DNA of 64,000 nucleotides from Edaphobacter bradus (GCF_025685645.1 NZ_JAGSYF010000002.1:1426907-1490906), one strand, 5' to 3'. Positions 36,103-44,522 are shown, numbered from the stretch's first letter. The notes: generated from the sequence alone by a model not told the origin. Numbers and translations: made by a program.

Positions 36103-39100
36103 CTAACGTTCGCTTTCGTAGATAGTAGCGAGCAGATCGATCGCTCCGGTGTGACTCTGATCGAGCATCCGGACCTCTTCCAGAAGACGCCGTCCCTCGG
36201 CCTTGTTTGCTAGTCCGAGCTGCGCCTGCGCATGCAGGAAGCGCGCCGTGATCTTCTGCCGCTCGTTCAGCCCTTCATGAAATAGCAGCATCGCGGGAAG
36301 GGAGGTTGCGAAGTAGTCAATCTTCGGTGTCTGAGTTTCCAGTTCCGTTGCATACCTATCGATCGCACGGAAGGCCTCCATCGTCTCGTCAGAGCGTCCT
36401 AGAGCGCGCAGCGACATGGCGCTCCAGTAAGTGGTCTCGGAAATCGGCTGCACCTGCATCTGCTGGAAATCGCCCTTCTGGTGGGCCGCGCGCTCCCAAA
36501 ATTGTCTTGCCCTGGCCTCGTCACCAAGGGCTGCGAGGGCCACACCCATCCAGTAGTCAATCATGCTGAGGTTCATCAGCAGATGTTTCGCTTCGCTCAG
36601 GTTATCAGGTGGGTTCGCTGCCTTCTCAAGGAGAGCCACCGCGCGATCCGCACGGCCCTTTCGAAGCTCCTCTTGCGCCAGCCGGACGTTGGCACGAACA
36701 TACTGCGTGAGAACTTGGCCTTCGCCGCCTTCCCATGGTCCAAAGTGGCGTCCGAGCAAAAGATCCAGTGCTTGTTCTGGACGCCCGGCGCTGTTGAGCA
36801 GGGACGCGAGCTCAACCGAGAGATCATCGCGCTGGCCAACCAGGTCCGGGTGTGTCTCCAGGTTCTTCAGGCGTTTGTCGAGCGGGGTGCCCAGCCGCTT
36901 CTGGAGCTGGTCCTCTTCGTAAAAGATCCGAGCGTCTTTGGGAGCAAGTGCGCACGCACGCGCGAAGTCGGCTGCGGCGCCCTGCGCATCATGCAGGACG
37001 TTGTACCTGGCGAAGCCGAGGTTGCGCCATGGGGTCGGAAAGCCGGGATTGATCTCCGTGGACCGCTGCCACTGCTCAATGGCTTTCCCGTAACGTCGAC
37101 GGTCGTACAGGAGATTGCCCAGATAGTAATAGGCGTGGGCATCCGCCGGGTTGGATTCGATCGCCTGCTCGAGGAGGATCATCTCTTCCAGCCGGCTGGG
37201 GAAGACATAGGCGGGTTCGGCATCCGCCGCCTGTTTCCAGGCGGTAGCCGCTTGATCCTGTCGTCCAAGGCGACGCAGCACATCGGCGGTTACGTAGAGC
37301 CGGATCGCCACTCCACCATCGCAGCTGCTCGGCGAATCCGCGTGGAGAACGTTCAGCGCCTCTTCGAGCAAGCCCGCTCGGATCAAATCGAAGGCCAGGT
37401 CGATCTGCTGCTGCGCGTCGCCGAAGACCTTTCCGGTCGTCAAGTACCGGCTCGTGACATCGAGTGGATCCAAAGACCGTACCTCGGAGAGCAGAGCCTT
37501 GGCCTCGTCGGTGCGTCCCAGCCGCGACAGGGCCACCGCCTTGAGATTCAAGGCGGTGAGGTTATCCGCCTCCGCACGTAACGAGCAGTCAAGATGATCG
37601 AGAGCCTTCAGCCATTCATGACGGCTGCAGTCAATTTCGGCGAGCCGATGATATGCGGGACCACGCCAGGCCGCGTTCCACGTGCTCTTATAGAACGCGT
37701 CATACGCCTCAGCGATGCGTCCCTGATAGCTCAGTGTGAGACCGAGGTTGTAATAGGGCTCGCCGTCGGCCGGATTCGGGTTTCGCCTTGTGAGGCGAGC
37801 AACTGAGTTGCGCAGATACTGCTCTGCAAGGGAGAACTCTCCCCGTCGCATATAAAACCGACCAAGGGCGTGGTTCGCTCTGCTGTCCCCCGGATCGCGG
37901 CGAACGGCTTCGAGCCAATACGGCTCGGGATCGCGCGTGGGATGCCGGTACTGTTCGAGGTGAAGGCCGTTGAGATACAGCTCGTCGTTGCTGACCACCT
38001 CTTCAGGGAGCGGTGGCTCCGTGGCGACGTCAGGCATGTCTGCAGGCACGATCTGCGCCGGCGCATACCGCAGGAACGTATTGCCCTGCTGAGAGACGCA
38101 CACCTCGAGTGATTCCGCGGAGCCGGTAAACGAAGAGCTGTAGTGATAGGTTCCCTTTGCCGAAAGGTCATCGATCCATCGCTCGATCTCGCGCCCTTCG
38201 CTCAGAAGCACGATCGTGCAGTCGGACCGGTCGGACGTGACCTGGAGGTGGATGGTGGCTTTGCAGGAAGCGACCTCCAGCCGAAGCGCACCGTCCAGGC
38301 TCGCGTGGTCGGCGACCCCGATGGCGCTGATCGGGTACCAGTACTGACTGAATGTCTTGGTCTCGCCCGGGGCAAGGAAGCTGAAGTCCGGTTGGTTGTC
38401 CGTATAGACCCCGGACATCAACTCGATATAGGGCCCGTCGCTATCCGTAAGCCTGCGGTCCCAGGCGTAGCCGAAGTCATGGTTTCCCCATGTCCACTGC
38501 TTCTTACCGGGAGAGATGTGATGATTCGCAACGGCCACCGTGCCCGCATCCGCCGCATGATCGTAGCCACCAAAGAAATCTTCACGGGAGCCGACGATCA
38601 TATAGCTGGTGGGAACGGGAATATTGGCATACCATCCCAGATCATTGGCGGGGTAGGATCCATCGGGGACAAAATGGGGGGGCATCTCGTCCGCTGGGAC
38701 TCCGCGGCGGCCCCGTTCGCCATAGTCGACACCATAGTAGAGCCCTTGGCTAAGGGGATATTCGGTGGCGGCACGTTTTGCGTGATCGGCCGCATACCGG
38801 ACATCATGAGGGAAGAAAGACTGATACTTCTCATGCACCCGTGTGGCAACATTAGCCCACCACAGGAACGTCTGCGTGTCCTCTGTCCGGTTATAGAGCC
38901 TCACCTTGACTTCTAAATAGGCCTTCAGCGGATGAAGACATATCCCGTGCATCCCTTTCATGCGCTTCATGGGATCGTGATCGCTGCACCACACGGTGAC
39001 CGAACCGTCCGCGGAGCGCTCAATCGAAACCTCGACCGGCATAAAGGTCGCCGGCCGATGATGCTGCGGCCAGTTAAACTCGACACCGCCCGAGATCCAC

Positions 39101-39519
39101 GGCCCAGCGAGCCCTACCAGTGCGGGCTTGATGACGTTTTGCCGGTAGAAGAAATCGTAGCCGGTCCGTTTATCCAAACCCACATGAATGCGGCCGCCGA
39201 TCTCCGGCATGACCATCAGCCGCAGAAACTCATTTTCGATATGAACAGCCTGCCAGGAGCGCATGTGCGGCTCGGTCGCGACCGAATCGATCACCGGAAG
39301 GGGGTAGACCCGGCCACTGCTCCCTTGATAAACACGTCTCTCCAAAAACAATGGGTTCTTGTCCGGTTTCGCAGGCTGATAGGTGAGCATCTCGACAGGC
39401 TCACTCCAGACCTTGACAGCGCCTTGTTCAGAGGCGGGCGCGGCGGGCAACTCCAGCCGTGCGAGACGCCTGGGAACCGACGATTTGGCGTCTTCTAAGG
39501 AAAGCTGGTTCTGCAACAT
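36103..39519 (-). CDS. DUF5107 domain protein with C-terminal TPR array
   Basis: 1138 aa, no signal peptide, so probably cytoplasmic. Residues ~40-400 form the DUF5107 region (PF17128), a mutarotase-like beta-sandwich fold: MVMPEIGGRIHVGLDKRTGYDFFYRQ, GPWISGGVEFNWPQHHRP, FLWWANVA. From about residue 500 to the end there are many tetratricopeptide repeats (for example ANHALGRFYMRRGEFSLAEQ, HAYYYLGNLLYDRRRYGKA). DUF5107-TPR proteins recur in sugar-utilisation loci, but I know no established activity. It is first in an operon with the sugar-porter gene and is preceded by the strongest promoter/operator pair in the window. Confidence 0.85.
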   Translation of the reverse strand: MLQNQLSLEDAKSSVPRRLARLELPAAPASEQGAVKVWSEPVEMLTYQPAKPDKNPLFLERRVYQGSSGRVYPLPVIDSVATEPHMRSWQAVHIENEFLRLMVMPEIGGRIHVGLDKRTGYDFFYRQNVIKPALVGLAGPWISGGVEFNWPQHHRPATFMPVEVSIERSADGSVTVWCSDHDPMKRMKGMHGICLHPLKAYLEVKVRLYNRTEDTQTFLWWANVATRVHEKYQSFFPHDVRYAADHAKRAATEYPLSQGLYYGVDYGERGRRGVPADEMPPHFVPDGSYPANDLGWYANIPVPTSYMIVGSREDFFGGYDHAADAGTVAVANHHISPGKKQWTWGNHDFGYAWDRRLTDSDGPYIELMSGVYTDNQPDFSFLAPGETKTFSQYWYPISAIGVADHASLDGALRLEVASCKATIHLQVTSDRSDCTIVLLSEGREIERWIDDLSAKGTYHYSSSFTGSAESLEVCVSQQGNTFLRYAPAQIVPADMPDVATEPPLPEEVVSNDELYLNGLHLEQYRHPTRDPEPYWLEAVRRDPGDSRANHALGRFYMRRGEFSLAEQYLRNSVARLTRRNPNPADGEPYYNLGLTLSYQGRIAEAYDAFYKSTWNAAWRGPAYHRLAEIDCSRHEWLKALDHLDCSLRAEADNLTALNLKAVALSRLGRTDEAKALLSEVRSLDPLDVTSRYLTTGKVFGDAQQQIDLAFDLIRAGLLEEALNVLHADSPSSCDGGVAIRLYVTADVLRRLGRQDQAATAWKQAADAEPAYVFPSRLEEMILLEQAIESNPADAHAYYYLGNLLYDRRRYGKAIEQWQRSTEINPGFPTPWRNLGFARYNVLHDAQGAAADFARACALAPKDARIFYEEDQLQKRLGTPLDKRLKNLETHPDLVGQRDDLSVELASLLNSAGRPEQALDLLLGRHFGPWEGGEGQVLTQYVRANVRLAQEELRKGRADRAVALLEKAANPPDNLSEAKHLLMNLSMIDYWMGVALAALGDEARARQFWERAAHQKGDFQQMQVQPISETTYWSAMSLRALGRSDETMEAFRAIDRYATELETQTPKIDYFATSLPAMLLFHEGLNERQKITARFLHAQAQLGLANKAEGRRLLEEVRMLDQSHTGAIDLLATIYESER

Positions 39520-39587
39520 GCATAGCCTCGGAGGTTGAGTGAGAAGGGCATCACAGCTCCTACTGGAGCGTCCTAGAATGCCTAACC

Positions 39588-39599
39588 GTGTACGTTACC
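39588..39599. promoter_or_regulatory. Operator-like box GTGTACGTTACC
   Basis: Exact reverse complement of the 12-bp core GGTAACGTACAC at 20797 and 21070. On the minus strand it begins 9 bp after the -10 of the DUF5107 promoter. Confidence 0.7.
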
Positions 39600-39608
39600 G
39601 CGACTTGA

Positions 39609-39638
39609 ACTATACGAGTTGTCTGAGAAGACTGTCAA
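39609..39638 (-). promoter_or_regulatory. Sigma70-like promoter of the DUF5107-MFS operon
   Basis: On the minus strand TTGACA (39638-39633), 18-bp spacer, TATAGT (39614-39609), followed by the operator-like box. It is the best consensus promoter seen in the window. Confidence 0.7.
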
Positions 39639-39666
39639 CATAGAGCTGGCTCGGCGAGAGGCCTGT

Positions 39667-40875
39667 TCAGCTGCTCCATTGCACGATCTGACGTAGGTCG
39701 CACGGCTGAAGCGACACTGTACCCGCGGGCATGGCCGGAGACACAGCGATCGCCTGACGGCCTCCTTCGTGGCATGCGATCCAGGTATCTCGCTCGGCTC
39801 CGGGTAGCCTCATGAGATTGAGCCAGGTGTAATACGAGCCCATGTTGGCATCGATCAGGGAGCCTTGTGGATCGGGTGTGAGGGACGTGCTGCTACCAGA
39901 GATCAGCTCGTTCAGCGGCCGTTCGGATTGCCGTGGAGCATAGCGGAGAATGATCGTATCGGGTTGAGCCCGGCGCAACACCTCGCGTGCCGTCCACTGG
40001 ACGAAGGTTGTGCTGTAGATCTGCGTTCCGGAGCCGTCCGCGAAGAGCTCGAGAGCAAAGTGATCGAGAACCGGATCGAGCTGGCCGTGCGCCTTTCCGG
40101 TCCGTTGCCGCTCCACCTGGTGGAGAAGGCTGCGTAGACCTTCAGGGCCATCTGAGCCAGAGGTGCGAGCCTTGTCCATGATCGCTAGGACCCTGCGGCG
40201 GACCGGATCCAACGCGTTGTACGAGATCGTCACATAATCTGGTCCGCTGACTGCGTCGCCTCCATCAATCCACCAGTGCAGGTAGGGGCCTGGACTCTGC
40301 TTGGCACGGCCTTGCAAGGTCTCTAAAGCGATTTGGAGTGCGTCGGAGGTGGCAACGTTTTGAAAGAGCGTTCCTTTGGGGCGGAGTCTCTCAAAGAGGG
40401 GTACACCCTCGGCGCGGGCCCCTTTACCCAGCAGTACGATACAGATTCGTGGGTTTTGAGTGGATGGCTTCTGCCGTGATGCGTCAAGCTTGGCTGAATA
40501 CTCAGCTGCTCGAGTGCGGAAGTTTTCCATGTGGTGCGACGACCAAAGATAGGCCGTCAGCGCCTCGGAGAAGCGATCCGGCTGGGCGGCCCAATCCATC
40601 CTCTCCAGATCCGCTGTAAGCGGAATCTGATCGAAGGAGATAGCGGCCTGTTGCAGCGTTCCCGGACCTTGCCGCTTGAGGAGCTCTAGTTGATCGAGGA
40701 CCTCCTTCTGCTCCGGAGGAAAGAGCCAGTCATATCGGGATACCTGACGGAGCAGTGTCGCCACAAAAAGCAGCGGAAGGGGCTGCAGCGTATCCAGGGA
40801 GCTCATGGCGAACTCCCGTGCCTCTGGCGGGTAGTCTGCGAAGTCGTGCGGCTGGAGTGAAGCCGCGGTCTTCAT
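39667..40875 (-). CDS. Unrecognised protein coupled to an alkaline-phosphatase-like gene
   Basis: 402 aa from ATG 40875, whose first bases overlap the TGA of the upstream gene (ATGA), a sign of translational coupling. A longer frame from 41019 runs antisense-free but lies inside the upstream gene in another phase. No signal peptide and no family recognised. Visible features are a Leu-rich N-terminus (LLFVATLLRQVSRYDWLFPPEQKEVLDQLE), ICIVLLGKGARAEG, HWWIDGGD and a C-terminal TVSLQPCDLRQIVQWSS. The coupling suggests it acts on or with its AlkP-like partner. It follows the promoter region of the DUF5107 operon on the same strand. Confidence 0.7.
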   Translation of the reverse strand: MKTAASLQPHDFADYPPEAREFAMSSLDTLQPLPLLFVATLLRQVSRYDWLFPPEQKEVLDQLELLKRQGPGTLQQAAISFDQIPLTADLERMDWAAQPDRFSEALTAYLWSSHHMENFRTRAAEYSAKLDASRQKPSTQNPRICIVLLGKGARAEGVPLFERLRPKGTLFQNVATSDALQIALETLQGRAKQSPGPYLHWWIDGGDAVSGPDYVTISYNALDPVRRRVLAIMDKARTSGSDGPEGLRSLLHQVERQRTGKAHGQLDPVLDHFALELFADGSGTQIYSTTFVQWTAREVLRRAQPDTIILRYAPRQSERPLNELISGSSTSLTPDPQGSLIDANMGSYYTWLNLMRLPGAERDTWIACHEGGRQAIAVSPAMPAGTVSLQPCDLRQIVQWSS

Positions 40876-42029
40876 AGTACCTCGTGAAGGAGGTGCCCTT
40901 GCGCTAGAGGGGTATCGCAACCGAGCAACCTTCCAAGAGTTGGAACGAGGTCGATGGATTCGACAGGGCGGTCGACGACGGCATTTTCTCGGATCCCGGG
41001 GCCTAGAGCCAGCAGCCATGTGGTGCGCGAAAGGGCATCACCGGTGCGGTGGTGTTGAAATCCGTTGCCGCTGGGTTCGTTGTCTCCATCGCGCCCGAAG
41101 TCGGGAAGGATAAAGAGACTTGTCTTGCCCTTATACTCCGGGTTTGACTGAATCGTCCTCCATATCTCAGCACAGATGCCATCTGAGCGCACGATCGCTT
41201 CGGTGTAGAGGGAGAAGGCTCCACTATGAGCAACGTCGATATCGTGCAGCGTGATCCACAGGACGCTCGGGGCGAGGGTCTCCATCACATGCTTCGCGAT
41301 GTACAACGAGAGCTCATCTGGACTCCTGAGCGAGCGCGCATGGGACTGGAAGTCCGACACGGAGAGTTGCAGGAGCCGAGATAGTTCGTGAAGTGAGACC
41401 TCCGAGGCCCGAGCCTCCGGCAGGGATAGTGGTGATTCATACGAATCGCGCAAGAGACCCTCGAGATGGGGGATCTGGCTGGTATTCGTGCCTTCCAGCA
41501 GTCGCTTCGGAAGGACCACGGTGGCCCCGAAACCGCTTCCGTAGCTACCGTGAGTGCTCTCACCAATCCCTTGGAACCCATTGCTGGGAGCGATCACCCA
41601 GACATCCCTTGCATCGCGCCTCAGCCCGCGACGAACGTACTCGAAGAACGTCGGGTTCTGCGGCGATACCGGAGCAAAGTTGTTGAAGGTCTCATAGCAT
41701 CCCGAGGCAAGGCTGGCCGTCGCCACATAGTGGCCGAGGATTCCTCGATTGACGACCTGAGTGAAGAAGGTAGCCTGCGGGATCAGTTCTCCCAGAAGAT
41801 GGGGAATGTACCTCTGTCCCTCCGGCGCAAAGGTCTCCTCGTCTCGGGCGCCACCGCCGAACGTCACGACGACGGTCTTCTTTCCCCGCATCTGGCGCGC
41901 CACAGGAGTTGGGGTGACAGCCAACATCCTGGAGGCGGCGAACGTCATCCCGGCCGCGCGCAGGAACTCTCGCCTCGTCTTGGACCGAAGCTGTGATGTC
42001 GAGGCGAGATGTGAAGACCTCGTCTGCAA
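40872..42029 (-). CDS. Secreted alkaline-phosphatase/sulfatase-superfamily protein
   Basis: 385 aa starting at TTG 42029 (GGAG about 6 nt upstream). The leader SKTRREFLRAAGMTFAASRM is twin-arginine-like. The body has the alkaline-phosphatase core layout: an N-terminal strand VVVTFGGGARDEETFAP, HDIDVAHSGAF, and FILPDFGRDGDNE...HHRTGD with candidate metal-binding Asp and His residues, ending DRPVESIDLVPTLGRLLG as in arylsulfatases (DLxPTLLxLAG). The usual Cys/Ser sulfatase nucleophile motif is not evident. Hydrolysis of a phosphate or sulfate ester is possible; the substrate is unknown. Translationally coupled to the 402-aa unknown. Confidence 0.7.
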   Translation of the reverse strand: MQTRSSHLASTSQLRSKTRREFLRAAGMTFAASRMLAVTPTPVARQMRGKKTVVVTFGGGARDEETFAPEGQRYIPHLLGELIPQATFFTQVVNRGILGHYVATASLASGCYETFNNFAPVSPQNPTFFEYVRRGLRRDARDVWVIAPSNGFQGIGESTHGSYGSGFGATVVLPKRLLEGTNTSQIPHLEGLLRDSYESPLSLPEARASEVSLHELSRLLQLSVSDFQSHARSLRSPDELSLYIAKHVMETLAPSVLWITLHDIDVAHSGAFSLYTEAIVRSDGICAEIWRTIQSNPEYKGKTSLFILPDFGRDGDNEPSGNGFQHHRTGDALSRTTWLLALGPGIRENAVVDRPVESIDLVPTLGRLLGCDTPLAQGHLLHEVL

Positions 42030-42106
42030 ACCGACTCCAAGACCGCTAAGATATCACCGAAACCCTGCTCGGGTTCGGGAAAAATTACTGTCTCGCGTCG
42101 TTACAT

Positions 42107-42296
42107 CTATTGCACACCAAAGCGCTGCTGGTGCCAGCGCCATGCGCTGGCGATAATCTCCTCGATCTCCGGATACTTCGGCTGCCATCCGAGATCCGTG
42201 CGGGCGCGCTGCGAACTCGCGACGAGGCGAGCGGGATCGCCAGCACGCCGTGGCTTGGTCTCGACCGGAATGGGATGGCCAGTGACCCGTCACGGC
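42107..42296 (-). pseudogene. galE: C-terminal remnant of UDP-glucose 4-epimerase
   Basis: The minus strand encodes AVTGH and, after a frame change, [19 protein letters not shown]...[18 protein letters not shown]..., ending at TAG 42107. This is the signature end of GalE (RRAGDPAxLVA; LGWxPKY). GalE interconverts UDP-galactose and UDP-glucose in the Leloir pathway. Only about 60 of ~330 residues remain. It lies at the right end of the alpha-galactoside block, so the block once carried, or inserted next to, its own galE. Confidence 0.8.
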
Positions 42297-42589
42297 AGAG
42301 TCGAGGTACGCGAGCGGAAGTGCCATGATTAGCTAATTCCTTGATCTGCTTGAAGACCTAAACACTGTCGGTCGTCTGCAAGCCTTGTTAGTGTGTCTTG
42401 AGCGATGGATTCAGGCAAGCAAATCCTACAGCTAACACCCGGCGATAGGCGATTTCTACGCACGGTTCCTGTTTCGAAGTCGAAACTGAGACGCATCGGT
42501 GGATCATCTGTGCCGGAAAATCCAGTGACATGCCGCAGAAGTTCGACCACCGCAGCTCCCGCTACAGCGGTGACTATCGCAAGGCTCTG

Positions 42590-43013
42590 CGAGGTGGATG
42601 AGCATCTACTGCTAGCGACTCCGTTTCAGGTGGTCGATGTGAATGACACGACCAGTTGCGATGCTGCAACTGCGTGGTGGACCGACATGACGGCGGCAGG
42701 CCGTGAAGGCATGGTCGTCAAACCGCTCGAATTCATCAGCAAGGGACGCCGGGGCTTCGCTCAGCCTGCCATCAAGTGTCGAGGACCAGAGTATCTGCGA
42801 ATCATCTACGGCCCGGAGTATCTGCTGCCAGAAAACCTTGACCGCCTGAGGTCGAGGGCTGTCGGATCCAAGCGGTCACTCGCCAGCAGAGAGTTCGCCC
42901 TTGGGATTGAGGCTCTGGAACGCTTCGTTCGAAAGGAACCCTTGCGCAGAACACATGAATGCGTCTTTGGCGTACTCGCGCTGGAGAGTGAGCCAATCGA
43001 CCCCAGGCTTTAG
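42590..43013 (+). pseudogene. C-terminal remnant of polynucleotide kinase-phosphatase (Pnkp, ligase domain)
   Basis: In-frame text ending TAG 43013 reads FQVVDVNDTTSCDAATAWW, GREGMVVKPLEFISKGRRG, QPAIKCRGPEYLRIIYGPEY, KRSLASREFALGIEALERF and PLRRTHECVFGVLALESEP. This is the C-terminal adenylyltransferase/ligase part of bacterial Pnkp, with nucleotidyltransferase motif IV (EGMVVK) and motif V (KCRG). Pnkp with Hen1 repairs cleaved tRNA. A full protein is about 850 aa; here ~140 aa remain and the kinase and phosphatase domains are absent. No hen1 is visible. Confidence 0.78.
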
Positions 43014-43099
43014 TGCTTGCGTGATTAGCGAGAGTGTAGGACGCACATACGCCCTCTCTCCGTCAGGAAACCGCTACCATGGGGAACGAGAGGAAACTC

Positions 43100-43897
43100 A
43101 TGTCGCCGACCGAACCTGCAACCCGCCAGCACGCATTCACGGGGCCAGTGTTGCCGCAATTGCCTGAACCAACCCACGCCGAGCGGGTCCGGACTCTCAT
43201 GTCGCTCGTCCCGTTCGGCACGCTCTCGACGCTTTCCCGCAAGCATCCGGGATTCCCGTTTGGGTCCCTGATGCCATTCGCGCTCGATTCTTCCGGACGC
43301 CCCCTCTTCCTCATCAGCAATATGGCCATGCACACGCTGAACCTGAAGACCGACCCGCGATGCAGCCTCTTCGTCGGCCAACTAGCAGCCGACGGGGATG
43401 CGCTTGGGGCCGCCCGGGCAACTCTGTTCGGCACCGCCGAACCCGTGCCTCAGAACGACATAGCTGACGCTCGGGAGAAATACCTCTCTCGTCATGAGAA
43501 TAGTCGCTACTGGGTTAACTTCGCAGATTTCAGCTTCTTCCGGCTCCAGCCCATCGATGTCTACTACGTCGGTGGCTTTGGCGTGATGGGTTGGGTCGAG
43601 GCGCGAGACTACGAACAAGCAGCACCGGACCCGCTAGCCGAGGCTGCACCTGGAATCCTAGCGCACATGAATGCTGACCATATCGATTCGATGATCCTGC
43701 TGGCGCGGGCGCATGTGCGGTTCGAAGCGACCGAAGCGACCATGACTTCAGTCGACCGCTTGGGCTTCTCTCTTCGATTGAAGACCAATGAAGGAATGAA
43801 GGGTACTCGAATCAACTTTCCCCATGAGGTAGTCACCCCGCAGCAGACTCGGACAGTGCTTGTGGAGATGGTCCGGCAGGCCAGGGTGGGAGGGTGA
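43100..43897 (+). CDS. HugZ-like pyridoxamine 5'-phosphate oxidase-fold protein with DUF2470 domain
   Basis: 265 aa, soluble. An N-terminal split-barrel flavin/heme-binding fold (ERVRTLMSLVPFGTLSTLSRKHPGFPFGSLMPF..., LFLISNMAMHTLNL, CSLFV) and a C-terminal DUF2470 domain (ILAHMNADHIDSMILLARAH). Homologues bind heme or FMN and include heme-degrading HugZ and plant HOZ proteins. I start at ATG 43100, with GAGAGG at 43088-43093; an ATG at 43079 is possible. It appears monocistronic and intact between two degraded regions, so it is probably a housekeeping gene of the host chromosome or island edge. Confidence 0.85.
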   Translation: MSPTEPATRQHAFTGPVLPQLPEPTHAERVRTLMSLVPFGTLSTLSRKHPGFPFGSLMPFALDSSGRPLFLISNMAMHTLNLKTDPRCSLFVGQLAADGDALGAARATLFGTAEPVPQNDIADAREKYLSRHENSRYWVNFADFSFFRLQPIDVYYVGGFGVMGWVEARDYEQAAPDPLAEAAPGILAHMNADHIDSMILLARAHVRFEATEATMTSVDRLGFSLRLKTNEGMKGTRINFPHEVVTPQQTRTVLVEMVRQARVGG

Positions 43898-43920
43898 ACG
43901 ACCTTCGGGAATAGCTCCTC

Positions 43921-44190
43921 TCACGAGGGGCTCCGCTCCACGGCGACACGCTTAGAAGGGTTGAGGGCATAGTCGAGCGAGCGCCAGAGCCATGCCTTCC
44001 TGCTCGCCTCAAATTTCACGACGGCCAATTCGTACCCCGGGTAGTCGATGTGGCAGACCGGGCAGCACTCCACACCGAGATGGGCCCGGTGACTGAGCAG
44101 GATCACGCGGAGAAAGTCCTCCGCGCGAAATCCGTACCGAGGATGGCTGCAGTTGTAAGCCGGGTGACTGACTCTGCAACAGGAGTTCGG
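43921..44190 (-). CDS. Small cysteine-rich hypothetical protein or remnant
   Basis: A minus-strand frame ending at 43921 reads about 85 residues with CC...C and CPVCHIDYPGYELAVVKFEASRKAWLWRSLDYAL. The paired cysteines and histidines suggest metal binding. No start with a ribosome site could be fixed; upstream text continues in another frame (CSCIALQRDGDPTHPLIADVLAELL), so a frameshift is possible. Not assigned to a family. Confidence 0.3.
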   Translation of the reverse strand, partial: PNSCCRVSHPAYNCSHPRYGFRAEDFLRVILLSHRAHLGVECCPVCHIDYPGYELAVVKFEASRKAWLWRSLDYALNPSKRVAVERSPS

Positions 44191-44391
44191 CGAGTACGTC
44201 GGCGATCAGCGGATGTGTCGGATCGCCGTCTCGCTGAAGGGCAATGCATGAACACAGGCTCTCCTCGTGTGAGAGGGGGCTCTCAAAGGAGCTCCGATAA
44301 TCCAAACGTGGGAGTTGACCGACTCCGCCGCGCGGTTGGAACGTTTCGGAACGTAATTGGCTCTTGGGTCGGACGTAAGTCTTTTGGAATG

Positions 44392-44522
44392 TGGTGGCCA
44401 GAGACGGGATCGGAGTCTCTTTAGTCTTGTAGAATCTGTAACTTACACATTCTACATCGTGAGGAAAGTGTAGAAAGTGCCAGAATGCCCCAGTGTGCTT
44501 TCAATTTGCTTGCAAATTTTGG
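44392..44522 (+). repeat. Right copy of the 131-bp direct repeat (candidate attachment site)
   Basis: Same length and orientation as 17634-17764. The dyad at 44429-44455 is even more regular here: arms GTAGAAT/ATTCTAC and TGTAA/TTACA around a central C, with only C:C mismatches at two symmetric positions. The substitutions relative to the left copy partly preserve pairing, which argues for a functional protein-binding dyad. It is followed about 100 bp later by a tRNA 3'-end-like fragment. Confidence 0.7.

Noticed and set aside
36481..37581. A 366-codon plus-strand frame opposite the TPR region
   Set aside because: Shadow of the repetitive TPR coding sequence on the other strand, with no independent evidence.
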